Below are positions 34,531 through 43,006 of a stretch of DNA of 51,770 bases, one piece after another. How positions within the stretch are numbered: the first letter of the stretch is position 1; every line of letters starts with the position of its first letter. The DNA is from Prevotella sp. (GTDB taxonomy: Bacteria; Bacteroidota; Bacteroidia; Bacteroidales; Bacteroidaceae). The translations under genes were made by a program, and so were the position numbers. The DNA lies in contig JAGAAJ010000083.1 in the NCBI GenBank assembly GCA_017615355.1, positions 1-51,770 on the forward strand, written 5' to 3'. Below the pieces are notes generated by a model, which was given only the letters and a program-made list of their open reading frames with translations, was not told where the DNA came from and did no database searches.

Positions 34531-36708
34531 TCACACCGTGAGTGCCACTTCGTAGCGACGCCTTTGGCGTCCTTCGCCTTTTTTAAAGCCGTTCCGATGG
34601 AGGTAACCTCCTAAGAATGTGGCATTTGACTGCGTCACCACGTTGACGTGTTTTTCATCCTTGATATATGTAAGGATCTCGGTGGGACTCATCATCTTCA
34701 CTTCATCGCCTGCTTGCGGACGGTGGAAGAGGTCCTCGAACAGGCCGATGACATTGGGCATCTCGTAGTAGTCGGCATTCTGCTCTGCAATCTGCCTTTC
34801 GCGCTCGCCGGTGAATGCATATTCTTCTCCCTGCTCTATCTCGTGACATATCTGTGCATACAGCTGCGGATAGTCGATGGCCTTGTCGCCCTGCGTGTCG
34901 GTGTCAATCTTGTCGCTGACCTCCACCACCATGTATCGGCGCGAACCTGACTCGTCCTTCAGCGGCATCAGCGAGTTGGTGGTGGCGCAGAACACGGCGT
35001 AGCGTTGCTGCTGTTCGAAAACGGTGCTGTAGAGCTTGCGCTCCTTCACGTCCGTACGCTGAATGAGATGTTTGAGGAAGGCTGATTGCGACTTCGATAT
35101 CTGGTCGTATTCGTCGATGTTGATCAGCAGGAAGCGATGTAGTGCCTGCAGGGCCTCCTTGCGGTTGGTGAAGTCGATACGGTCGATGTAGAACGGCGAG
35201 AGCTCCGGTGGCAGCAGCATCCTCATAAAGGTAGACTTTCTCGTGCCTTGGGCACCCACCAGCATCAGCACCATCTGAGCACCGTACATCGTGTCGGTGC
35301 CGGCCCGCCACTGGCTCACCATCGAGCGCATCCACACGCGGAAGTTCTCCGTCCATCCTGGCGTCTGCGTTTTTACACGCGAGGCCAGCTCGCCCAGACG
35401 GTCGCGACCGTCCCATTTGGGCAGCGCCGACAGCCATTCGCGCACAGGGTCGTACTGCTCTGTATGCTCAGAGACGAGGATGCGCTCCAGATCCTGTGGC
35501 CAGACTTTGATACCCTCGCGGATGGCCGCATTGTTGATGTCGTTGCGGGCAGCCTCGGTCAGCGGCTTCCACCACAGCTTATATTGGTATTTCTCCTGAA
35601 ACTCCACCTCGCCCGTCACGCTGTTGCGACGGAACATATAGCGGCGTTTCAAAAACTCCTCCAGCAGCTGCTGGTGCATCATCGTCCTCTCAACAGGCTT
35701 CTTCAGGCCCAGGCGGTGTTTGCTGTAGGCATTGGTGAAGGTCGAGCGCACCAGCGTGTCCTTGTCGCGGAAGTCTATCATGTCAGTGGTCAGCTGAATG
35801 GCCAGCTCCTGGTCGATGCCCATCTTTCGACACTCGGTAGCCAGTTTCATCAGGTACAGCTCGGGCTCCTCCTGCTGCTTGAACGAAAGGTTGCGGCAAA
35901 TAAAGTTGAAGTTCGTGATGTCCATCTCACGTCGAGTGTAGCCTGGCAACACCTCCGTGTCGAGCTTTACTTCCGTAGAGCCGTTTGCCAGCGGCGCCGT
36001 CATATCGGTCAGCTCTTCCGTCGGCTGCTCCATTCTGATGGGCAGGGCATCGGGGTTATAATAGGCCCGTTCATCGGAAGAAACGAAGAAAAACTCGTTT
36101 CCGTCGTGCAGCGATTCCTCTGCACGGAAGCCAGTAGAGTTCAGCACGTATTCTGCTGCACGCTTATACGCATAGTTCTGGAACAGAGCCACTTGTCTTG
36201 CGTCTTCGGGCACTCCGCCGCCTGTCAGCTCGTAGGGGATCAGCACCTTCAGCGACTGTCCGTCAGCACCGATGAATGACAGCAGCGTCTGCGGCCAGAC
36301 ATTGACTTGCCGACGCAGCTGCTCCAGTACATTCATCCCTTGTGTCATTTGCAGCGACAGCAGCACCAAACCTGTATAGCTCGGCATTGTCACACTTTTT
36401 TTGCTGTTTCCGCCGTTCGATGCACCCTTTGCAGGGAAGACATGCGGCAAATAGTCAGCTGCCACAGCCCCGTTGGCCATACCTATCTCCGTTGGCACAA
36501 CCTCACCTCCGCGAACAGCCTCCACACGCGTCTTGTATTTTCCCTCGCGTATCCTGCTCGCTACTTCACTCAGCGTCACATATTTCTCCCGCCACTCATT
36601 GCGGTAGCGGTATTTCATCAGCACTTTCACATCATTTTTCATAGGTTGGTGATTTTCCATAGATTGACAGTTCTTTATAGATGATAGATTGTTTTTTTTC
36701 GCAGGCAT
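34531..36708 (-). CDS. VirE/VapE-like ATPase (mobile-element associated)
   Basis: The 725-aa protein has an N-terminal VirE_N-like region (about residues 90-230), a central region (about 250-420), and a superfamily-3/VapE-type ATPase domain. The latter carries Walker A GAQGTRKST near residue 482, Walker B-like FLLINIDEYD near 525 and a CATTNS sensor motif near 579. The C terminus resembles DUF3874 in Bacteroides proteins. Such proteins are helicase- or primase-associated ATPases of prophages and mobile elements. It is framed by the 74-bp inverted repeats; the HU-like gene follows 104 nt downstream. The start at 36708 has AGCAGGA upstream; internal Met17 or Met23 are alternatives. Confidence 0.8.
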   Translation of the reverse strand: MPAKKNNLSSIKNCQSMENHQPMKNDVKVLMKYRYRNEWREKYVTLSEVASRIREGKYKTRVEAVRGGEVVPTEIGMANGAVAADYLPHVFPAKGASNGGNSKKSVTMPSYTGLVLLSLQMTQGMNVLEQLRRQVNVWPQTLLSFIGADGQSLKVLIPYELTGGGVPEDARQVALFQNYAYKRAAEYVLNSTGFRAEESLHDGNEFFFVSSDERAYYNPDALPIRMEQPTEELTDMTAPLANGSTEVKLDTEVLPGYTRREMDITNFNFICRNLSFKQQEEPELYLMKLATECRKMGIDQELAIQLTTDMIDFRDKDTLVRSTFTNAYSKHRLGLKKPVERTMMHQQLLEEFLKRRYMFRRNSVTGEVEFQEKYQYKLWWKPLTEAARNDINNAAIREGIKVWPQDLERILVSEHTEQYDPVREWLSALPKWDGRDRLGELASRVKTQTPGWTENFRVWMRSMVSQWRAGTDTMYGAQMVLMLVGAQGTRKSTFMRMLLPPELSPFYIDRIDFTNRKEALQALHRFLLINIDEYDQISKSQSAFLKHLIQRTDVKERKLYSTVFEQQQRYAVFCATTNSLMPLKDESGSRRYMVVEVSDKIDTDTQGDKAIDYPQLYAQICHEIEQGEEYAFTGERERQIAEQNADYYEMPNVIGLFEDLFHRPQAGDEVKMMSPTEILTYIKDEKHVNVVTQSNATFLGGYLHRNGFKKGEGRQRRRYEVALTV

Positions 36709-36760
36709 TCATTCCTGCTTTTCTACAAATCCTTCCAGCAAAAATCGTGCCTCTTTAAAG

Positions 36761-36782
36761 TTGAATTCTCGAGAGAATTCAA
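36761..36782. promoter_or_regulatory. Palindromic site A
   Basis: TTGAATTCTC and GAGAATTCAA form perfect 10-bp arms around a 2-bp GA spacer. The site lies 53 bp upstream of the VirE-like start codon. It is probably an operator or a recombinase-binding site; a second copy lies 60 bp away. Confidence 0.6.
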
Positions 36783-36824
36783 CCATAAACGAACGCCTTA
36801 CAATCGTCAGGAGCCTCTTTATGC

Positions 36825-36846
36825 TCAAATTCTCTCGAGAATTCAA
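36825..36846. promoter_or_regulatory. Palindromic site B, inverted copy
   Basis: The reverse complement of this 22-bp segment differs from site A at a single position (near one end), so A and B face each other. Two near-identical dyads in opposite orientation suggest cooperative repressor binding. Confidence 0.6.
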
Positions 36847-36921
36847 TACTCTCCGCTTCGTTCGCCATCATGAATGGTCGAGTAAATTCGGCCAATAGGT
36901 AAGTATGCCAATGTGTCACCC

Positions 36922-36995
36922 TTGTGTCACCCGTGTCACCCTCAAAAATAGGCTGCACCGCCTGTATTTATCGGCATTGTGTCACCCGTGCACCC
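36922..36995 (+). repeat. 74-bp inverted repeat, right arm
   Basis: Reverse-complement partner of 34452-34525, ending in GTGCACCC at 36995. It carries four TGTCACCC units, giving it an iteron-like look. Another TGTCACC unit lies just outside at 36913-36919. Confidence 0.9.
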
Positions 36996-37115
36996 AAAAT
37001 CGCAAAAAATCCCATATCAACAATTTTGGATTGAAATTTGTTTGCTTCAATTTGATGCACAATCCATCCGATCTGTGCAAAATTGCGGGGTCGAATGAAA
37101 AAAAACAGTCAATAA

Positions 37116-37147
37116 TTTGGTTATATAAGAAAAGATGTATATATTTG
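37116..37147 (+). promoter_or_regulatory. Promoter of the tubulin-like operon
   Basis: TTTG at 37116-37119 and TATATTTG at 37140-37147 are 20 bp apart. The predicted start near 37153 leaves a 5' leader of about 280 nt before the ATG at 37437, much longer than any other leader in the window. Confidence 0.75.
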
Positions 37148-37231
37148 CAGTCAAGTTTAACCTAAAGCGAAGTGCATATGACATAAAATCAAACATACAA
37201 TAGAAATTGAAGCGTTAGCTTATATTCTAGC

Positions 37232-37348
37232 TCACCGATAATTGGGGAATTTGAAGGAGCACACGAGAGTAAAAGTGAACGGTTCACGCCTCTGGCGTGG
37301 GCTTTTACTCGTTGAAGTGTGCAATGGTTATCCCCAATACCTCGGTGA
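37232..37348 (+). ncRNA. Structured leader RNA or ncRNA, unknown class
   Basis: Nested pairing is visible along one axis. TCACCG (37232-37237) pairs with CGGTGA (37343-37348), ATTGGGGA (37241-37248) with TCCCCAAT (37331-37338), GCACAC (37259-37264) with GTGTGC (37317-37322), and GAGTAAAAG (37267-37275) with CTTTTACTC (37302-37310). At the tip lies a CACGCC-TCT-GGCGTG hairpin (37285-37299) or a competing TGAACGGTTCA hairpin. All four main helices are perfect. It lies in the leader of the tubulin-like gene. It could be a regulatory leader, a separate ncRNA, or a structured DNA site; I do not recognise a known class. Confidence 0.65.
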
Positions 37349-37436
37349 ACGTAGACGAAGTAAACTAGTCCACGTTTTCTTTTTCTGTCTATCTGAAAAC
37401 TAACAACTATGAAGATAACCAATAACAATATTAAAA

Positions 37437-40400
37437 ATGAACAAATCAAGTTTCTGTAACAGCAACCACATTCTAGTGGGATTGGGAGGTACAGGAGGTA
37501 AGATTCTCCGTGCTTTCAAAATGAGAATGTTCGAAGAGTTCCACGACGATGAGGAAAGGAAGAAGCAGCCTGTGGCCCTTCTCTATGTGGATTCAACTGA
37601 CGAGATGATGCCCCAAGACGGCAAGGCACGTCCCGATTTCCGCGTGATGGGAAAGGATGCATCCTTCACCCGTAATGAATTCCTAAACATCAAGGCTGTG
37701 GATGTAGAGCACATCCTCGACCACATCGGGAACTATCCTTCTGTGAAGGGTATTATTAATAATGTGACAGCCGTCAAGTCGGCAATAGGTTCTTTGGGTC
37801 AAGCCGCAGGACAGAAGCGTCGTGCTGGTCGTCTGCTATTTGCAGCCAATGCTGTGGGCTATGTCAACAGTCTCCGCGATGCATACGCCCGTTGTGAGAA
37901 GATTTCTGGCGATGCCAGTAAAACCAATATCCACATCTTCGCAGGACTTTGTGGTGGTACTGGCTCAGGTTCTGTTGTTGATGTGATTATTCAGACGCGC
38001 AAGACCTTCCCTGATGCCAAGATATCCGTCTATGCCATGATTCCTGAGATGAATCTGCCCAAGAGCGATATGGATCAGGGCCGCTATTATCAGAATGGCT
38101 ACGCAGCTTTGAACGAGCTGAATGCCTTGCAGGCTGGCCGCTGGTTCCCACAGGATGTGACAGGAGTTGGAGAGGCTCATTATTACAACGACCGCGTAAA
38201 GGGTGTGGCCGACGGCCTGACCATCTATAGTAATGTGAATGAAAATGGTTTGACAATCAACTCACTCGAGGAATTGCCGAAGATTGTCAGCGATTATATC
38301 TTTGCACGTATTTTCTTCATCAACGAGGAAGACCAGATCAACAGCGACATCATCCGTGCCTACAACTTCGAGAATATGGACGACTTCGCTTTGGAATATG
38401 ACGAAACGGCCAATCCCGGGCCAGACGGGCGTATTCCTGTGGCTCGTACTAAGAAAGTCAATTCCTTTGGCATCAAGCGTGTGATGTATCCTGAGCTCCG
38501 TGTCCTGAAGCACATCACCTATACTGTCGGCGAGAGTGTGCTTTATCAGTTTAAATACAATAACTGGCGCGAGAATCTGGGCTATATCAACGAAGAGCGC
38601 AACAAGGACTATCGCAGGGACTATCTGAACAGCGACAACCTGCAGAAATGGATGCTCGACGACCTGCATCTGACTTATGAATTGAAGGTGCTGGAGTCGG
38701 ATACCGACTATCCTCGTTTCAACGACTATTGGCACGGCAAGGCGATTGGCTATGCTGAAGAGGCAAAGAAGGCCAGCAATCCGCTGAACGACCTTGACAG
38801 TATCATGAACGATTTCTATACCAACCACTTCCGAGAAGAGGGCGTTGAAACCTTCTTTAATAGCAAGGAGAAGGCCCTCCCTGAGATTGCAAAGGAAATC
38901 CGTCATACTGTCGAGAATGAACTGTATGAGAAATGGAAGGTGGGCGATGTCTCTGTCGTTGAGCTTCAGAAAGTATCCAAGCTCCTGCTTGAGAAGGTTT
39001 CAGACATACGTGCCGAACTGGAAAACAAGTCAAAAGCAGAGAAAGAGAATTTTGAGGCAGTTGATCTGGACAGGACCAGCAATGTTTCGGAATGGAGCCG
39101 TTTGAATGTGCTTCAGCGTATGGTAGGTGCAGGTGCTCGCCGTTATGCCGAGCATCAGGAAATCCTTACAGACTACTACACCTCGAAGACCATGCTTGCT
39201 GCCTGGGAGTTTGCCAAGAAACTGGCGGCCCGTGTCTATGTGGAGTTAGGCAAGATGGATGCCGACATCTCCGCTTTCGGACAGAAAATCAACGATGCCA
39301 TTGATGAGACGGAGCGATTGGTGACGGCCCAGCGCAAGGTGAACAAGGGACTCGAAGACATGAAGGGCGCTATCATTGAGGTCAGCGAAGATGAGACGAT
39401 GAGTGAGTTTGAGGTTGAGCTCAAGGTTGACAAGGTGGACATGCCGAATATCGCCCGCCAGATTCGTGAAAGCATCTTGCCTGAAGGCGATTTCGTCAAT
39501 TTCGGCAAACTGGCTACCGACATTAATGTAGATGACATCAAGGATGCCTTCGACATCAAGCTGTCGCAGATTGTCAAGACCAAGCACGACGAGAAGGCAG
39601 AGAGTGAAAAGAAAGTGCTGGGCCTGAATATCCTCACACAGCTCCAGCAGAAACTGAAGACCGAAGATGACATCAAGGCTTTCGCCTCGAAGATTGTCAA
39701 TCAGAGTGGTGTCTACCTGAAATTGAACAACGACCAGATACAGCTTCATCTCCGTAACAATGAAGGCAACCTGAGTCCTACCAACCCTGCAAGCATCAAC
39801 AAGAAGACCATACTTGTTTCCATTCCTTCGCCTGACGACAACGAGGGATTGAAGAAATTTGCAGATAAGTTGGAGGATGCCTTCAAAAACTCATTCAATC
39901 AGAGCACAGCACGTACTACAATTGTCGTGAATCGCAAAAGCCCACGTAAGGACGAACTTTCAATCATCACTGTTGCCTATTGCTTCCCCATCCGTGCCAT
40001 TGACTGGATGAAACCCTACAAGGAGCGTTATGAGCGTTTCTTGAATACTGGAAATCCTGCGACTGATGCAGGAAATGCCATTCTACTGCATTGTGAGGGC
40101 GACGGGAAACAGCTGCCGTCACTTTTCGCTGTTGACAATGCCGAGGAAATTGCTGCTCAGGCCGCAATTGCTGCACAGGCCGCAGCAAATCCGCAGGTTG
40201 CAGCTCCAATGCCACAGGTAGGCCCAGCCGTTCCACCGCCTATGCCTGGAGCCGCACCAGTGCCTCCACCCATAGCTCCACAGCAGGAAATCAAGCTGTT
40301 CCTTGCTGTCAATGGTCAGCAGTATGGCCCTTATGATATAAATATGTGTAAGCAGATGGTACAAGGCGGACAACTCACCGCTCAGACGATGGTATGGATG

Positions 40401-40529
40401 GAGGGTATGCCATCATGGAGCCCTGCCGGTCAGGTTCCTGCATTGCAGTCCCTGTTTGCCCCACCGGCCCAGCCATCAATGCCACCGCTTCCTCCAATGG
40501 GTGGTGTAACGCCTCCACCAATCATGTAG
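37437..40529 (+). CDS. Tubulin-like GTPase with C-terminal GYF-like domain
   Basis: In this 1030-aa protein, residues 10-300 match tubulin/FtsZ-like proteins of the Tubulin_2 type: a GLGGTGGK nucleotide-binding loop at the start and the tubulin signature GLCGGTGSGS near 180. A long, charged, helical middle (about 330-880) contains coiled-coil-like parts. An Ala/Pro-rich linker (about 905-950) follows, and a GYF_2-like domain with YGPYDINMCKQMVQGGQL and MVWMEGMPSW lies at about 955-1010, then a Pro-rich end. GYF domains bind proline-rich peptides. It heads a second operon. It probably polymerises or switches with GTP; partners are likely the zinc-ribbon and exported proteins that follow. Confidence 0.85.
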   Translation: MNKSSFCNSNHILVGLGGTGGKILRAFKMRMFEEFHDDEERKKQPVALLYVDSTDEMMPQDGKARPDFRVMGKDASFTRNEFLNIKAVDVEHILDHIGNYPSVKGIINNVTAVKSAIGSLGQAAGQKRRAGRLLFAANAVGYVNSLRDAYARCEKISGDASKTNIHIFAGLCGGTGSGSVVDVIIQTRKTFPDAKISVYAMIPEMNLPKSDMDQGRYYQNGYAALNELNALQAGRWFPQDVTGVGEAHYYNDRVKGVADGLTIYSNVNENGLTINSLEELPKIVSDYIFARIFFINEEDQINSDIIRAYNFENMDDFALEYDETANPGPDGRIPVARTKKVNSFGIKRVMYPELRVLKHITYTVGESVLYQFKYNNWRENLGYINEERNKDYRRDYLNSDNLQKWMLDDLHLTYELKVLESDTDYPRFNDYWHGKAIGYAEEAKKASNPLNDLDSIMNDFYTNHFREEGVETFFNSKEKALPEIAKEIRHTVENELYEKWKVGDVSVVELQKVSKLLLEKVSDIRAELENKSKAEKENFEAVDLDRTSNVSEWSRLNVLQRMVGAGARRYAEHQEILTDYYTSKTMLAAWEFAKKLAARVYVELGKMDADISAFGQKINDAIDETERLVTAQRKVNKGLEDMKGAIIEVSEDETMSEFEVELKVDKVDMPNIARQIRESILPEGDFVNFGKLATDINVDDIKDAFDIKLSQIVKTKHDEKAESEKKVLGLNILTQLQQKLKTEDDIKAFASKIVNQSGVYLKLNNDQIQLHLRNNEGNLSPTNPASINKKTILVSIPSPDDNEGLKKFADKLEDAFKNSFNQSTARTTIVVNRKSPRKDELSIITVAYCFPIRAIDWMKPYKERYERFLNTGNPATDAGNAILLHCEGDGKQLPSLFAVDNAEEIAAQAAIAAQAAANPQVAAPMPQVGPAVPPPMPGAAPVPPPIAPQQEIKLFLAVNGQQYGPYDINMCKQMVQGGQLTAQTMVWMEGMPSWSPAGQVPALQSLFAPPAQPSMPPLPPMGGVTPPPIM

Positions 40530-40545
40530 TCTCATTGGAACGCTA

Positions 40546-40574
40546 TAAGTTGTTTAAGTTGTTCAAGTTGTTTT
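40546..40574. repeat. AAGTTGTTT 9-bp tandem repeat
   Basis: Three near-perfect 9-bp units (AAGTTGTTT, AAGTTGTTC, AAGTTGTTT) lie in the 66-nt gap between the tubulin-like gene and the zinc-ribbon gene, another example of the oligonucleotide repeats at gene junctions. Confidence 0.7.
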
Positions 40575-40595
40575 ATTTTAATAAGTATAAGAAAT

Positions 40596-41288
40596 ATGGC
40601 AAGTTCAAGAAATACAGACCGTATTCGTTTCAGATACGGTATCTGTCTCAATGATAATTGTGAGAAATGTAAGAGTAAGGAAGTGCAGGAAATCCCAGCC
40701 CGCAAGGATTTTGTTTGCTCTGAGTGTGGCAAGCCCCTCCGTGAGTGTCCGCCTCCAAAGAAAGGGGTGAATAAGAAATTGATTGGCATCATATTAGGCG
40801 TTGTTGCCTTGGCCATCGTTGGTGCTGTACTTTTGTTGGGTGGTAGTGGTGACAAGGCAGCTCCATCCCAGCAGGAGGCGGCTGTAGCACATATTGACAG
40901 CGACAGCATCAAGGCCGCACAGCTGGCTATGGAGCAGCAACGTGTGCAGGACAGTCTGCAGGCTGTGGCCGACTCGTTGGCAGCTTTGGCAGCCAACCAG
41001 CCGAAACCACAGGTTGAGACTCCGGTTGCTGCTTCTGCCCCCAGGCAAACAGCAACCTCTGGAAGCAAGGATTTGGGCTATGCCACCTTTAAGGGCAGCT
41101 GGCCCGACGATGTGAATGGGCGTCTTGTCTTTAAGACAGACCATCAGATTGACAGCCGCGATTCCAAGGCACGTATGGCCGAGGCTGGCGATTATGTCAT
41201 AGGTGAATTCTCAGAAGGCCACTTGGTGCAAGGCATCTGGTATGGTGCCGATGGCGTTGTGAAGGGAAGTATCATTATAGGTAAGTAA
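40596..41288 (+). CDS. Zinc-ribbon membrane protein
   Basis: The 230-aa protein has an N-terminal zinc ribbon with Cys17, Cys22, Cys25, Cys41 and Cys44, one membrane helix (about 60-82), an Ala/Gln/Ser-rich helical linker, and a C-terminal domain (about 165-230) with MORN-like GRLVFKTD and G-x-W-Y-G-A-D-G motifs. The zinc ribbon would face the cytoplasm, where it could meet the tubulin-like protein. Similar ribbon-plus-helix starts are known in other Bacteroidetes envelope proteins. Confidence 0.75.
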   Translation: MASSRNTDRIRFRYGICLNDNCEKCKSKEVQEIPARKDFVCSECGKPLRECPPPKKGVNKKLIGIILGVVALAIVGAVLLLGGSGDKAAPSQQEAAVAHIDSDSIKAAQLAMEQQRVQDSLQAVADSLAALAANQPKPQVETPVAASAPRQTATSGSKDLGYATFKGSWPDDVNGRLVFKTDHQIDSRDSKARMAEAGDYVIGEFSEGHLVQGIWYGADGVVKGSIIIGK

Positions 41289-41298
41289 ACGGCAATTT

Positions 41299-42246
41299 AT
41301 GTTCAGGCGTTTCTTCATTCTATGCATGTTGATGCTGTGTTGCGACATAGCGTCTGCCCAGCTGTTTAGCCTCGAGACACGCAAGGCTGCGGGTGGGAAA
41401 CGCTATGCGATGGAGTTCCTGGAACGCTATTTCGTTGACCTGCTCACCCAAAGGGATGTGGCCATAGAGCGAAAGATGAAAGACGACAAGGTGCATTTCC
41501 GCAAGGGCAGTATTAGCGACCTGAGATTGCTGAGCGACACCATTCCTTATTCTCTTGAACTATGTGGCAACTACTACGACGCGAAATGGCTGCGCAATGG
41601 CCAGCCATTCGTCAACATCGTCTTCCCTGCACAGTATGACCTCCTCCTCGGCATGGATCAGGAGGAGGCCCAGCAGAAACTGAAGGGAGCCATCCTGGCA
41701 GCTCCGGCCAGAGACACCGTAAGAACTGTCCCTGACAAGAAAGAGCTCCGTCTGCAGAGTACAGGTGTCTGGATGCTGAAGACAGACACCTTCCAGCTGG
41801 CCAGTCTTCACAACGGCACCTATTATTACAATAATGTGAAACCCGTGTTCGATGACAGGCATCTGGAATACTCTGCCGCTAATCTCTTTGCCGGCCTGCT
41901 GACCAATACAGACTACCACGTCTATGTGGAGCAGTCTGTCTATGGTCTGCAGACCGTCAATTACAGCATTATGCTCAGCCAGTGGCTCAACTACTGTGCT
42001 GAATGGGGATTGAAAACTTTCTTCGCCGTTGAGGAACAACGCGAAGACGGCCTGCTGGCCCTTATCATCGCTCGTAGTGAGGAGCTCGGATTCAACCATC
42101 TGCTGTCGGTAGTCATTCCCGACAAGTTCACTACCGACAAGAATGTGGTGCTGAAGGTACGTCTGACGCCCTATATCCCTACGCATAACCTGAAGAATCT
42201 TTATCAGCAACCATCATCTACCCACCGTAAAATCAAATGGCAATGA
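41299..42246 (+). CDS. Exported protein of unknown function
   Basis: The 315-aa protein has a signal peptide (hydrophobic residues 5-17, cleavage likely after DIASA) and then a globular, mostly alpha/beta region without a recognised family. It starts 10 nt after the zinc-ribbon gene and its stop codon overlaps the next ATG (ATGA). It is probably periplasmic; its role in the tubulin-like operon is unknown. Confidence 0.7.
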   Translation: MFRRFFILCMLMLCCDIASAQLFSLETRKAAGGKRYAMEFLERYFVDLLTQRDVAIERKMKDDKVHFRKGSISDLRLLSDTIPYSLELCGNYYDAKWLRNGQPFVNIVFPAQYDLLLGMDQEEAQQKLKGAILAAPARDTVRTVPDKKELRLQSTGVWMLKTDTFQLASLHNGTYYYNNVKPVFDDRHLEYSAANLFAGLLTNTDYHVYVEQSVYGLQTVNYSIMLSQWLNYCAEWGLKTFFAVEEQREDGLLALIIARSEELGFNHLLSVVIPDKFTTDKNVVLKVRLTPYIPTHNLKNLYQQPSSTHRKIKWQ

Positions 42247-42980
42247 AACGACTACTGCTAAGTATCTCATTTTTTATTTCTTATTTCTCATTTAGCGTAG
42301 CGCAAACCCCTGCCGCCACAAAGGAAATCAACGCCATCAAGCGCGACACCACCTGTATCTATGCTGAGGCCACCATGAAAGATGTCAACGAGGCAATTAT
42401 TGGAGCTAAATCCATTTTGGAGGTGAAGGTCGGCGACTGGATACGCTCGCGGCATCCTAATGAGGGCATCGAGGTGTGCATCGCCAAGGCCAAGGAGCAC
42501 AGCTTTGAGGTGCAGACACGTCGCGGCGACTATTATCGTGCCTTCGTCTATGTCAGGAAAGGCGACATTCTGCCTGTGTCAGACAAAAGCGAGGTGGTGG
42601 TGTTCCAAGTCCAGCCAGACAGCATCAAGCCTTTGACTACTCCAGAGGAAGTCATCTCAGAGGAAACACCTGTGGAAACATCTGCTCCTGCCGTTACCCT
42701 GACCACAGAAGAAGAAAAGATGGTGGTCATTGCCAGTTTTTATGATATTGAGCCCTATATCAAGGGAATGCGAGACAAGAACAAACTGGAGGCCTACGGC
42801 AAATATGCCACTCTTCCGGCTGACTCTGCTTGCCATCTCTTTGTCTATGACCAGCAAGGGCAGGTCAAGGCTGTGCTACGGAAGACTTCAGACGCACAGA
42901 TTAATTTGAAGACCCTGAAAGAAGATAATGTAAAGAATTACAGAAACTGCGGTGCCATCTGGTTCCGACTGAAAAAATGA
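42243..42980 (+). CDS. Exported protein of unknown function
   Basis: The 245-aa protein has a signal peptide (MKRLLLSISFFISYFSFSVAQ-like start), a small beta-rich N-terminal domain (about 30-110), a Val/Pro/Glu/Thr-rich linker and a C-terminal beta domain. The start at 42243 is preferred because its ATG overlaps the preceding TGA by ATGA; an ATG two codons earlier is possible. Its signal-peptide DNA is nearly identical to that of the next gene, which suggests duplication of this segment. Confidence 0.7.
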   Translation: MKRLLLSISFFISYFSFSVAQTPAATKEINAIKRDTTCIYAEATMKDVNEAIIGAKSILEVKVGDWIRSRHPNEGIEVCIAKAKEHSFEVQTRRGDYYRAFVYVRKGDILPVSDKSEVVVFQVQPDSIKPLTTPEEVISEETPVETSAPAVTLTTEEEKMVVIASFYDIEPYIKGMRDKNKLEAYGKYATLPADSACHLFVYDQQGQVKAVLRKTSDAQINLKTLKEDNVKNYRNCGAIWFRLKK

Positions 42981-43006
42981 CCATTGAACAATAATCATTG
43001 AACATT

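Larger units (their letters stand above)
36709..36905. other. Control region of the VirE-like gene
   Basis: No gene is seen. The region contains two palindromic sites (see next entries) upstream of the VirE-like start and no clear TAnnTTTG box on the minus strand, so its promoter may be non-consensus or repressor-controlled. Confidence 0.4.

Noticed and set aside
34427-34534. GTG start extending the HU-like protein by 36 residues
   Set aside because: The extension translates the 74-bp inverted repeat and has no HU-family counterpart; the ATG at the family start is better.
33043-36279. Plus-strand frames of 317 and 343 aa opposite dnaX and the VirE-like gene
   Set aside because: The minus-strand proteins have complete ATPase motifs; the plus-strand frames have none and are His/Leu/Gln-rich shadows.
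36761-36846. Cloning-vector origin of the GAATTC/CTCGAG sequences
   Set aside because: The sites are part of symmetric dyads present twice in inverted form, and the flanking sequence is ordinary Bacteroidetes DNA.
37232-37348. Retron, 6S RNA or tracrRNA identity for the structured RNA
   Set aside because: No reverse transcriptase or Cas gene is nearby and no class-specific sequence could be recognised, so no class is assigned.
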